DNA of 41,298 nt from Nocardiopsis xinjiangensis YIM 90004. GTDB lineage: Bacteria > Actinomycetota > Actinomycetes > Streptosporangiales > Streptosporangiaceae. Both the position numbers and the translations under genes were made by a program. Positions 7,509 through 14,589 of the stretch are shown in pieces; the stretch's first letter is position 1, and each line of letters starts with the position of its first letter. The stretch is taken from NCBI RefSeq assembly GCF_000341145.1, contig NZ_ANBE01000049.1, positions 27,764 to 69,061 of the forward strand, given 5' to 3'. The notes beneath the pieces are model-generated. The model did no database searches, was not told the DNA's origin, and was given only the letters and a program-made list of their open reading frames with translations.

Positions 7509-8651
7509 ATGAGTGAGAGGGACGACGAGGTCCGGGCGCGGGCGTGCCTGACGGCGGTGGCCGGGCCGGGCAACACGTGGCTGGCGGACCTGCTCGCCGA
7601 ACACGGGGCCGCGCCCGTGTGGGCGGCGCTGGCCAGGGGACAGGACCCACCGATCACCGACACCGTGGACATCGAAGCCGACCCCGAGGCCCGTCCGGCG
7701 ATGGAACGCACGTGGAAGCGGTGGCGTACCCGGGCCGAACGGGTCGACCCCGACGGCCTGCTCGGGGACTCCGCGGAGATGGGTGTGCGCTTCGTGGCCC
7801 CCGGCGACCCCGAGTGGCCCGGACGTCTGGACGGGCTCGACCCCGGGCCCTACGGGTTGTGGGTGCGTGGCGGCGGTGACCTGCGCAACCTGTGCCTGCG
7901 CTCCGTGGCGCTCGTAGGGGCCAGGGCCGCGACCTCCTACGGCGAACACGTCGCCTCCGAAATGGCCTACTCCCTGGGCGAGCACTCCGTCATCACCGTG
8001 TCCGGCGGCGCCTACGGCATCGACGGGGCCGCCCACCGCGCGGCACACGCGGTCGGCGCCACCGTGGTCGTGCTCGCCTGCGGGCTCGACGTGGACTACC
8101 CGCGCGGGCACGCCGCGCTCTTCGCCGACGTGTCCCGGCGCGGGGTACTGGTGAGTGAACGCCCCCTCGGGGCCACACCCCGCGCGCGGGACTTCCTCGT
8201 CCGGAACCGGCTCATCGCCGCCCTCACCCCCGGCACCGTCGTCATCGAGGCCGGCCGGCGCAGCGGAGCCCTCAACACCGCCACACACGCCACCTCCATG
8301 GGCCGCGCCGTCATGGCGGTCCCCGGCCCGGTCACCTCGGCCCTGTCCGTGGGGTGCCACCAGCTCGTGCGGGACCACGGGGCGCTCTGTGTGACCGGCG
8401 CGGCGGACGTGCTCGAGTACCTCGGAGGCGACGCCGGACCCGAGCCCTCCGGCCCGGTGCGGGTGGAGACCGTTCTGTCCCCGGAGACCGAACGTGTACT
8501 GGCTGCCGTGCCCCGCACCGGCGCCGGCACCGCCTCCATCGCCCTCGAGTGCGGTGGGGACCTGGAGGGCACCATGCGGGCGCTCGGCGTGCTCGCCGCC
8601 GCGGGGCTCGTGGAACGCTGCACCGCCGGCTGGCGTCCCACGCGCACATGA
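7509..8651 (+). CDS. dprA: DNA processing protein DprA
   Basis: DprA binds incoming single-stranded DNA and loads RecA during transformation. The Rossmann-fold domain is recognisable by VALVGARAATSYGEHVA, the nucleotide-loop version SGGAYGIDGAAHRAA, VVVLACGLDVDYPRGH, the RDFLVRNRLIAALTPGTVVIEA signature and SGALNTATHATSMGR. A short winged-helix-like C-terminal domain follows. The ATG at 7509 is chosen (MSERDDEVRARACL) because GGGAGG lies just upstream and the frame before it is antisense-like. The protein has 380 aa, normal for the family. A hairpin terminator follows, ending the yraN-yifB-dprA operon. Confidence 0.95.
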   Translation: MSERDDEVRARACLTAVAGPGNTWLADLLAEHGAAPVWAALARGQDPPITDTVDIEADPEARPAMERTWKRWRTRAERVDPDGLLGDSAEMGVRFVAPGDPEWPGRLDGLDPGPYGLWVRGGGDLRNLCLRSVALVGARAATSYGEHVASEMAYSLGEHSVITVSGGAYGIDGAAHRAAHAVGATVVVLACGLDVDYPRGHAALFADVSRRGVLVSERPLGATPRARDFLVRNRLIAALTPGTVVIEAGRRSGALNTATHATSMGRAVMAVPGPVTSALSVGCHQLVRDHGALCVTGAADVLEYLGGDAGPEPSGPVRVETVLSPETERVLAAVPRTGAGTASIALECGGDLEGTMRALGVLAAAGLVERCTAGWRPTRT

Positions 8652-8661
8652 GAGCCGGTCT

Positions 8662-8691
8662 CGGGCAGGCCCCGCAAGACGGGCCTGCCCG
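8662..8691 (+). terminator. Hairpin terminator after dprA
   Basis: A perfect 11-bp stem, cgggcaggccc with gggcctgcccg, around the 8-nt loop cgcaagac begins 10 nt after the dprA stop. No T-tract is present. Confidence 0.7.
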
Positions 8692-8788
8692 GCCGCACGG
8701 AGGGCCGGGCACCAAGACACGTGCTCTGGGGCTCGGCCGGGCCTGCGGCCGTGGCCGTCGAGCGGGGTAGAGCCGCCCCGTGCGCGGG

Positions 8789-8794
8789 TACGTT
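8789..8794 (+). promoter_or_regulatory. Candidate -10 element of a leaderless ridA-xerC transcript
   Basis: TACGTT (TAnnnT) ends 6 nt before the ridA ATG at 8801, so transcription should start on or next to the A of the start codon. No Shine-Dalgarno sequence is visible. No clear -35. Confidence 0.45.
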
Positions 8795-8800
8795 GCGGCC

Positions 8801-9154
8801 ATGGCCAAACCGTACAGTGACGCCTTGGTGGCCCCTGGGCCGCTGCTCTTCCTCTCCGGTCAACTCCCCATGTCGCCCGACGGCGAGGTGCCCGGCGACG
8901 TCGCGGGCCAGACCCGGCAGATCTTCGCCAACATGGAACGACTTCTCGCCGAGCACGGGGCGACCCTCGACGACCTGGTCAAACTCACCTACTACCTGCG
9001 CCACGTGACCGACCTCGACGAGTTCCGCTCGGCGCTGCTGGGGTGCCTGCCGGAGGGCCACCGGCCCGCCGGGACCCTGGTGGAGGTCAGCGGGCTCGTC
9101 GACCCCCGTTACCTGGTGGAGGTCGAGGGCATCGCGAGCGTGGGGGAGCGGTGA
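8801..9154 (+). CDS. RidA/YjgF family protein lacking the catalytic arginine
   Basis: The protein (117 aa) has the RidA fold signatures: LVAPGPLLFLSGQLPMSPDGEV, QTRQIFANMERLLAEHGATL, LVKLTYYLRHVTDLDEF and the C-terminal VEVSGLVDPRYLVEVEGIA. Classical RidA enzymes deaminate reactive enamines or imines with an arginine in a P-A-R-(S/T) motif before VEV. Here that motif reads PAGT, so the arginine is replaced by glycine and classical imine deaminase activity is doubtful. The ATG at 8801 (MAKPYSDALV) is preferred over the upstream in-frame start at 8780. The stop overlaps the xerC GTG by 4 bp, an unusual coupling of a RidA-like protein with a recombinase. Confidence 0.88.
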   Translation: MAKPYSDALVAPGPLLFLSGQLPMSPDGEVPGDVAGQTRQIFANMERLLAEHGATLDDLVKLTYYLRHVTDLDEFRSALLGCLPEGHRPAGTLVEVSGLVDPRYLVEVEGIASVGER

Positions 9155-10032
9155 CCGTACTCGACCGGTTCCGCACCCACCTCACGCACGAGCTGGGGCG
9201 GTCCCCGCACACCATCCGCGGCTACCTGGCCGACCTGCGCGCGTTGCTCGCCCACCTGGAGGAGACCGGCCAGGAACCGGACGAGCTCGACGTCCCCCTC
9301 GTCCGGGCCTGGCTCTCCCGCGCGCGGGAGTCGGGCGCGAGCCGCTCGACGCTGGCCCGCCGGGTCGCTGCCGTGCGCGCCTTCACCCGGTTCCTGTACC
9401 GCGAAGGGACCCTGCCCTCGGACCCCGGGCCCCGGCTGTCGATACCTGCCCAACAGCGCGCGCTACCGACGGTGCTCGACGAGCGCCAGGCCGCCGACGC
9501 CCTCTCCCACACCGAAGAGACCGAGGAGGGGCCCGTCCCGGTACGCCGCCGCGCGGTCGTGGAGCTCCTCTACGCCACCGGGATCCGGGTCGCGGAGCTG
9601 TGTGCGCTGGACGTGGCCGACCTCGACCGTGCCCGTGAGACCGTGCGGGTCATCGGCAAGGGGGACAAGGAACGCAGCGTGCCGGTCGGCGCACCTGCCC
9701 TCGATGCCCTCGAGGACTGGTTGACGGGGGCGCGCACGGACCTGCTCACCCGCGCTTCCGGGAGCGCCCTCTTCCTCGGTGTGCGCGGCGGACGGCTGGG
9801 AGTGCGCCAGGCACGCGAGGACGTGCACGCCCACCTGCGGGCGGCCGGCGTGGACGGTGCCCCGCACGACCTGCGGCACAGCGCGGCCACGCACCTGCTC
9901 AACGGGGGAGCGGATCTGCGGACGGTGCAGGAGTTCCTGGGACACGCCAGTCCCCGCAGTACGCAGGTGTACACGCACGTGTCGGTGGACCGCCTGCGTG
10001 CGACCTACCAACAGGCTCATCCCCGGGCCTGA
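9151..10032 (+). CDS. xerC: Tyrosine recombinase XerC
   Basis: XerC, with XerD and FtsK, resolves chromosome dimers at dif. The GTG at 9151 gives VTVLDRFRTHLTHELGRSPHT, the start of the SAM-like core-binding domain (residues 1-95). The catalytic domain has the first arginine in ATGIRVAELCALDV, the lysine in VIGKGDKERSVPV, the HxxR box in APHDLRHSAATHLL, and the last histidine and tyrosine nucleophile in FLGHASPRSTQVYTHV. Length (293 aa) is typical. It is coupled to the ridA-like gene and is the last conserved gene before the accessory island. A phage or island integrase is less likely given its conserved place next to dprA. Confidence 0.94.
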   Translation: MTVLDRFRTHLTHELGRSPHTIRGYLADLRALLAHLEETGQEPDELDVPLVRAWLSRARESGASRSTLARRVAAVRAFTRFLYREGTLPSDPGPRLSIPAQQRALPTVLDERQAADALSHTEETEEGPVPVRRRAVVELLYATGIRVAELCALDVADLDRARETVRVIGKGDKERSVPVGAPALDALEDWLTGARTDLLTRASGSALFLGVRGGRLGVRQAREDVHAHLRAAGVDGAPHDLRHSAATHLLNGGADLRTVQEFLGHASPRSTQVYTHVSVDRLRATYQQAHPRA

Positions 10033-10091
10033 TCCTCTTCGCTGCTACTTCGGGTCTGCCGCGCGAAGCGATGATTCAGGAGATGCAAAGC

Positions 10092-10125
10092 AAAAATATC
10101 TGTCTTGACCTCATATACGAGGTCA
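10092..10125 (-). terminator. Terminator of the WXG100-like module
   Basis: Read on the minus strand, tgacctc and gaggtca form a 7-bp stem (10106-10125) overlapping the stop codon of the 832-aa gene. A run of five T follows about 9 nt later (A5 at 10092-10096 on the plus strand). The spacing to the T-run is longer than ideal. Confidence 0.45.
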
Positions 10126-12621
10126 CACACTTCGGCCTGCCAGCTCGGCGATGTCCTCAGGCTTATCAACTCTCAAATTATCGACGATATCATCGTACTG
10201 CTCACCATGGTTCCGGTCATAGTATCTCAGGAACTCATCCGCTGCCATCTCCTCATCCGGCCCGGAAGGAATTCGTTGGTCCTCGAGTATTCCTCGTATC
10301 CCTGCGTCGAGGTCGCTCCTGTCTCTTGAGTAGACTTCGTGAATTCCGCTCGCCACCCGCTCGTCATCACCCTCCCCGACAAGGGCATTGGATTGTTCCT
10401 CGTTTTCACTGATGCCACTAATGCTGAGGTCGGAGTCTTCTCCTTCAGTGAGCTGTTTGATAATGAAAAGGGATGCATCCCTTCTGGCTTCGCCTTCGGA
10501 AGTGTTGGTGCTACCTCTGGCTTCCGCGAAATCACCGAGATCTTCCTTAATGTCATCATCGATCTCGTTCTGAATGTCTTCCTTGATGATCATTTCCAGC
10601 ATGTCAGCCCCGAGAGAAGTGACTGGGTTGGCGCCCGCAGGAGCCTTCGCTGCTGCAAGCGCCATATCACTCACCATGGTGGCGGCTTCTTTTCGCCTCT
10701 CGGTGTTTTCAATTTCTGCTTCATCAGCGTTGGCCGTGCGGTTCATGGCCTCGTTCTGAAAAGCTGTGTCTAGAAGGCCCTGTAGGGTACCGTTGTGAGA
10801 CCCCGAAACTTCTGGTGAGTTAGGATCAGAACCACCCAAGCTGAGATTGTCGAGCTTCTGAGCATCGACAGCAGCAGCCATATTGACTGCTGAATCGTGG
10901 TCGCCCGCAATGTACTGCATGAAACGAGCCCGAGATTCAGGGTCGAGATTGAGGTGCTCTTCCTCGGTGTTGTAGTTATGAGTTCCTGGGTCTACTTCTC
11001 CGCCGAAGTCATCAATGTATGTGTGGAAGATTTCGAAGAAATTCTCTGCCAGTGCTGGGTTATTCTCAGTAAATGAAGTCTTGGTTTGGTCAATATTGTG
11101 AGCGGGATTGTCGTTGTCAGAACCTTCTTCGAACTCAATGCCAATGAGATCAAGGTAAAGTTCATTATCGGCAGCAATTGCTTCGATGAGGCCTGCGCTC
11201 GAGTTGCCAGCGAGATGGACCATGTCAGGGTCCTCACTGTTGGCATATTCGGGAATCCATCCGGTGATCTGGGAAACTGTTGCCCCGTCATCCTCCCAGT
11301 CCTGCTGGTAGAGGTTCCCCAATACATCGCCTAGGTCGACATTTCCGTATCCGGGGTGAGAGTATTCATTCCCGTTGGTGGTCTCGCCGGTGAGTAGCAC
11401 AGCGCTACCTTCTGGATTGCGAGTACTGATATCAAGTAGCGGTTGGAGTTCTTCTGTGGGAGTGAAGTTTTCGTCAGGGTAATCGATATCCATAGCTTCG
11501 GAGATACTAACCGTCATATGTGCGGAGAAAGCCTCTCCTCCTTGCATGGGGTGCCCTTCGAGTGAGGGAGCAGCCTGAAGAAGATCACCAAGGCTGCTTG
11601 CAGCGTCAACCCAAGACTCATGACTACGCTCCTCTTGATCGTTTCCTGTGTCACCAGGCCTAGCGCCGCCTCCGTTCCAGCCATTCGGTCCTTCGGCGAC
11701 GTTCTGAACGTCTTCCGGAAGATACTCGTATCCCCCTCCGAGGCCTCCGTCGGATAGGGCTAGAAGGCCGCCGCCAAGAGCTTCCTGAAGTTCGGAAAGA
11801 TCGTCACCTTCGAAGTTTTCGTTCCCATCAAGGGTCGAAGGAAGATCAACAACACTTCCGTTCTCGTCGAGTGTGCCGTAAAATTGCTCTAGGTATTCGA
11901 TTTGGTCAGGGCGGAGTTTATCTCCGTTCCGCTGGCCATCCAATGCCATTCCATTGATTGCCGCCAGCTGAGCCAAGAGATGGTAGTAATCGGCATCGGG
12001 CTCTTTTTCGCCATCCAGATACGGTTGCAGGTCCTCGGCGTGGTCCTCTCCGTTCCCTGCGGTGCTCGGGTAATACATAATCTTTCGGGTTGCATTATAG
12101 AATGCAAAACCTAGAATGCCAGCATCCACCAGTTCACGAAGGTTTCCGATGGTCGGCCCACCTTCGAGGCTATCCGTGTTGTCTTCAGATTGCCCTTCGA
12201 GGGTTTCCCAATATTTATCAGCGCGAGTTTGGAGGCTCTCGGCCCTGACTCGCATTGCTTTTGCGATTCCCACGTCATCGGGATCCATGAATCCAAAATT
12301 GTTTTGTACAGCTTCATCCCATTCCTCTTGTAGGGCATCAATGTTGTCACGGTATCTTCCTACTTCTTGGCTCCATTTTTTGACTACACCGAAAACATGG
12401 AAGCATGCAGTGAGGGCGTCCCCCCATGCGCCAATATTCTCATCGGCAACGGAGTATATATCCTCTGCAATGAGGTCAGAAAACTCTTTTGCTGAATTAT
12501 TGAAATGAGCCTCCATGTCACCAGTTTTACCGCTGATTCTGGAGACCATGCCTAGGAGGTCTTCTGCGACACTGTCGAGCTTTCCAGTGTCGACTTCGCA
12601 GGTCTTGGGGTTGAATTCCAT
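10123..12621 (-). CDS. Large acidic protein of type VII secretion character (DUF6571-like, tentative)
   Basis: This 832-aa protein is rich in Asp/Glu and has no signal peptide or membrane segment. Residues 1-115 are predicted helical, with a W-G pair at Trp66 (IGAWGDALTACFHVFGVVKKW) and no DNA-binding or enzyme motif. Later parts (YYHLLAQLAAINGMALDGQ about 205-223, LGGGLLALSDGGLGGGYEYL about 285-304, NVDLGDVLGNLYQQDWEDDG) resemble large actinobacterial proteins encoded beside WXG100/ESX genes, some labelled DUF6571 or TPR-like; I recall this resemblance and could not verify it. It lies 17 bp downstream of the 110-aa gene with TAAGGAAA before its ATG, so the two are cotranscribed. It could be a secreted effector or a secretion-associated scaffold. 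No toxin domain is recognisable. Confidence 0.7.
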   Translation of the reverse strand: MEFNPKTCEVDTGKLDSVAEDLLGMVSRISGKTGDMEAHFNNSAKEFSDLIAEDIYSVADENIGAWGDALTACFHVFGVVKKWSQEVGRYRDNIDALQEEWDEAVQNNFGFMDPDDVGIAKAMRVRAESLQTRADKYWETLEGQSEDNTDSLEGGPTIGNLRELVDAGILGFAFYNATRKIMYYPSTAGNGEDHAEDLQPYLDGEKEPDADYYHLLAQLAAINGMALDGQRNGDKLRPDQIEYLEQFYGTLDENGSVVDLPSTLDGNENFEGDDLSELQEALGGGLLALSDGGLGGGYEYLPEDVQNVAEGPNGWNGGGARPGDTGNDQEERSHESWVDAASSLGDLLQAAPSLEGHPMQGGEAFSAHMTVSISEAMDIDYPDENFTPTEELQPLLDISTRNPEGSAVLLTGETTNGNEYSHPGYGNVDLGDVLGNLYQQDWEDDGATVSQITGWIPEYANSEDPDMVHLAGNSSAGLIEAIAADNELYLDLIGIEFEEGSDNDNPAHNIDQTKTSFTENNPALAENFFEIFHTYIDDFGGEVDPGTHNYNTEEEHLNLDPESRARFMQYIAGDHDSAVNMAAAVDAQKLDNLSLGGSDPNSPEVSGSHNGTLQGLLDTAFQNEAMNRTANADEAEIENTERRKEAATMVSDMALAAAKAPAGANPVTSLGADMLEMIIKEDIQNEIDDDIKEDLGDFAEARGSTNTSEGEARRDASLFIIKQLTEGEDSDLSISGISENEEQSNALVGEGDDERVASGIHEVYSRDRSDLDAGIRGILEDQRIPSGPDEEMAADEFLRYYDRNHGEQYDDIVDNLRVDKPEDIAELAGRSV

Positions 12622-12638
12622 GAGATTTCCTTATTGTT

Positions 12639-12971
12639 TTAGAAGTTCAAGTCCCGAGGGAGGTTGGCTTCGCTCTCTCCGATGATCTCGGAGGCCTCTT
12701 CGTCCGTGCGTGAAATTTCGGAGGCGCTGCCTTGGACGTTTTCGCCAATCGAAATTCCGTGTCTCTCAACGCTCGAGATGGCTTCAGCTTGGTCATCTCC
12801 ATACTGGGACCAGCCGGTGACCTCTGGGTCATTTTGGCAGGCAGTTTTGGCCCCTTGGAGGGCGTCATCAAAATCCAGTCCTAGGCCTGAGAAGCCTGCT
12901 GCGTAGGACTCAGCATCTTGGCCGGCTCCGTACGCATCGGCAACATTGGCCCCCGCCTCATGTCCTGACAA
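12639..12971 (-). CDS. WXG100/ESX-like small acidic protein
   Basis: This is a 110-aa acidic protein with two predicted helical halves separated by the turn TGWSQYG (Trp54), near the centre where WXG100 proteins carry W-x-G. The C-terminal helix ends ISRTDEEASEII, resembling the YxxxD/E-type secretion tail of ESX partners, but with Ile in place of Tyr. The frame starts at TTG (12971) with GGAAGGCGAG upstream; no in-frame ATG exists nearby. The stop is TAA and the base composition is unlike the flanking core genes. It is the first gene of a pair with the 832-aa gene. WXG100-like is an inference from size, helix pattern and partner, not from a strong motif. Confidence 0.6.
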   Translation of the reverse strand: MSGHEAGANVADAYGAGQDAESYAAGFSGLGLDFDDALQGAKTACQNDPEVTGWSQYGDDQAEAISSVERHGISIGENVQGSASEISRTDEEASEIIGESEANLPRDLNF

Positions 12972-13094
12972 GTGAAACTCGCCTTCCTGGTGAGTTATTG
13001 TGGCGCGAGCATCGCGTATTTCGTATGATAACGGATCGTTTGGGGGTGGGCTCCCTGTGGGGTAAGGGCGGGTGGAAATTTCAGCAGGTCAAAC
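12972..13094 (-). promoter_or_regulatory. Upstream region of the WXG100-like pair
   Basis: These 123 bp are AT-rich and hold no gene. The sequence cgtatttcgtatgataacg contains possible -10-like hexamers on both strands, but no clear -35. The insertion sequence begins just beyond, so the original upstream promoter may have been displaced. Confidence 0.25.
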
Positions 13095-13097
13095 AGT
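13095..13097. repeat. Target-site duplication AGT, left copy
   Basis: AGT directly precedes the left inverted repeat of the insertion sequence and is repeated directly after the right one (13998-14000). A 3-bp duplication is in the range seen for some IS5-family groups. Confidence 0.55.
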
Positions 13098-13115
13098 GAG
13101 GCCTTTTCATCGTGA
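13098..13115 (+). repeat. Left terminal inverted repeat of the IS
   Basis: gaggccttttcatcgtga pairs with the right repeat at 15 of 18 positions. It contains the stop codon of the transposase (TCA at 13107-13109 on the plus strand). Confidence 0.8.
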
Positions 13116-13871
13116 TTTGCGGCTCTGTAGGACCAGCACCGCCCGTGCGATCTCACCGGCCCGGTAGGGGCAACAACGCAGCTGCTTCAGAATGTCCCAG
13201 CTCTTGAGCTGGGAGTTTGCCCGCTCGCCGGGCCCGCGAAGCCGCGCGTGGACCCGGTTGGCCTCCTTCTGCCACTCCGGCTTGCCCCGCCCCTTGAACG
13301 GACAGATCACCACCGGCGACAAGCCGACATAGCCCTTGTCGCCCAGGCCGAACAGACCCGCGGCCGCGATCCGCTCGGCGATATTGAAGACCCGGGCCGC
13401 TCTGACATCGTGCACCGAACCAAGCAGACACCCCGAGACCCACAGCAGCTCGCCGTCAGGAGCGGCCACGACCTGGATGTTCATGCCGTGGCGCTTGTGC
13501 TTTCCCGAGTAGAACGGCCGGTCGGCGGCCACGCGGTCGCAGGCGATAAGGGTTCCGTCCACAATCACCAAGGTCCAGCCTTTACGGCGAGCCCGGCGCA
13601 GCGCCGCCTCGAGCGAGGGGGCAAGGCCGGCGAGTAGGCGCACGGCCTCGCGGACGTAGCGCCAGGCGGTGGTCGTGGAAACCCCGAAGCCGGCGGCCAG
13701 GGTGGTGAAGGGCTCGCCCTTGTGCAGATGGACCAGTACGAGCAGGGCCTGCTGGGCGGGGTCCAGGCGCCTCCAGCGTGTGCCGGTGGCCTTGCGGTGG
13801 GCGGCGATGGTACGGGCGGCCAGGTTCAGGGTGCGGCGTGACAACGGCAGGCAGGCGCGGTAGAACAGCAT
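13107..13871 (-). CDS. IS5-family DDE transposase
   Basis: The transposase has 254 aa. An N-terminal helix-turn-helix of the HTH_Tnp_4 type is visible as FTTLAAGFGVSTTTAWRYVREAV (residues about 55-77). The DDE_Tnp_4 catalytic core follows: first Asp in LVIVDGTLIACDRV, then YSGKHKRHGMNIQVVA, SVHDVRAARVF, second Asp in GLGDKGYVG, and the Glu region GPGERANSQLKSWDIL. No frameshift or stop interrupts it, so the element may be active. The stop lies within the left inverted repeat. Transposases of this type are widespread in Streptomyces and Nocardiopsis. Confidence 0.92.
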   Translation of the reverse strand: MLFYRACLPLSRRTLNLAARTIAAHRKATGTRWRRLDPAQQALLVLVHLHKGEPFTTLAAGFGVSTTTAWRYVREAVRLLAGLAPSLEAALRRARRKGWTLVIVDGTLIACDRVAADRPFYSGKHKRHGMNIQVVAAPDGELLWVSGCLLGSVHDVRAARVFNIAERIAAAGLFGLGDKGYVGLSPVVICPFKGRGKPEWQKEANRVHARLRGPGERANSQLKSWDILKQLRCCPYRAGEIARAVLVLQSRKSR

Positions 13872-13979
13872 CGGGACCCCTGGTCGGGCTGGTTTTCTTG
13901 GTCGTTAACCCGCTTACCAGGGGTTTCTTGCTGTCAGGGGTGGTTTCGCGGAGCCGGTACGAGGCTGTGACCTGCACCT

Positions 13980-13997
13980 TCAGGATGAAAACGGCTC
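13980..13997 (-). repeat. Right terminal inverted repeat of the IS
   Basis: tcaggatgaaaacggctc is the reverse complement partner of the left repeat. It lies about 110 bp upstream of the transposase start, leaving room for a promoter. Confidence 0.8.
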
Positions 13998-14000
13998 AGT
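13998..14000. repeat. Target-site duplication AGT, right copy
   Basis: AGT follows the right inverted repeat and matches 13095-13097. Confidence 0.55.
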
Positions 14001-14090
14001 ATGGAGCCGGTCATGGCCGGAAGCGGACATGCTCTGCCTTTGCAATGAGGCGAGGCGGAGGGGGCTGCTCTGGTTCGGAGCTGGAGTAGC

Positions 14091-14501
14091 TTATTCGCTT
14101 ACTTGGCCGTTCTGGTCTGAGCTCTGCTGGTGGGGTGTGAGGCGTCGGCGGAAGAGGATCGCGGCGCCGGTGAGGGAACCGACCATGCTCGTGGGGACCG
14201 CAACGAAGATTGCCGTGGCGATGGTGTTCTCGCGTTTCCGGCTGCAATGTTCTCTGGTGAGGGAGTTTTCACGGTCGTAGCTGACATCGTGATGCTCTGG
14301 AACCTCCCTCCATTGGGTGACCGGCAAGCAATAAGTGGAAGCTTCTGAATTGGGCATGTGTTCCGTGGGGGTCGTCAGTAGCTGGAAGACGACAGCGCAG
14401 CCCACCAGGGTGAGCACGGCGCCGATCACCGTGCCGGCCCAGTAGCCGAAGTTCGGTCGCTCGTCGAAGTACCGGTCGACGGGGTGCTTGTTGTCGGACA
14501 T
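14091..14501 (-). CDS. Small two-TM membrane protein, function unknown
   Basis: I do not recognise this 136-aa protein. It starts MSDNKHPVDRYFDERPNFGY and has two hydrophobic segments: YWAGTVIGAVLTLVGCAVVF (about 20-42) and TIATAIFVAVPTSMVGSLTG (about 93-117). The 50-residue loop between them contains two cysteines (Cys58, Cys86) that could form a disulfide if the loop is outside. The tail is polar and Gln/Ser-rich. The ATG at 14501 has AGAGAAG upstream. It lies on the same strand as the WXG100-like pair but across the insertion sequence, so it may once have been nearer that pair; whether it belongs to the same system is unknown. Confidence 0.65.
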   Translation of the reverse strand: MSDNKHPVDRYFDERPNFGYWAGTVIGAVLTLVGCAVVFQLLTTPTEHMPNSEASTYCLPVTQWREVPEHHDVSYDRENSLTREHCSRKRENTIATAIFVAVPTSMVGSLTGAAILFRRRLTPHQQSSDQNGQVSE

Positions 14502-14589
14502 GCTTCTCTGTTCCGTTGTCGCTGGATGAGGATGTGGTCGGGACCCGTGTGTGGCGGTCACCGCTCCCTGTCCCCAGGGGGCCGGTTGC

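Larger units (their letters stand above)
13098..13997 (-). mobile_element. Complete 900-bp IS5-family insertion sequence
   Basis: The element is bounded by 18-bp imperfect inverted repeats (15 of 18 matching) starting GAG at both ends, flanked by direct AGT copies, and carries one intact DDE transposase gene on the minus strand. Size, one-gene layout and repeat type fit IS5-like elements. It is G+C-rich inside an AT-richer island, so it arrived separately and later. The intact gene and duplication suggest a fairly recent insertion. Confidence 0.85.
10033..14501. other. AT-richer accessory island between xerC and the M23/rpsB block
   Basis: Right after xerC the sequence changes from strongly G+C-rich to visibly AT-richer up to about 13,090 (by eye near half A+T, not counted), with codons such as AAA, ATT, TTT and a TAA stop that are rare in the flanks. 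All four genes (832-aa protein, 110-aa protein, transposase, two-TM protein) are on the minus strand. In many actinobacteria xerC and the M23/rpsB genes are close neighbours, so this looks like inserted DNA. No attachment-site duplication or integrase was found at its borders. Confidence 0.55.

Noticed and set aside
10071-10412. Plus-strand frames inside the 832-aa gene
   Set aside because: They are antisense to the longer minus-strand gene, which has a good ribosome-binding site, a coupled upstream partner and coherent composition.
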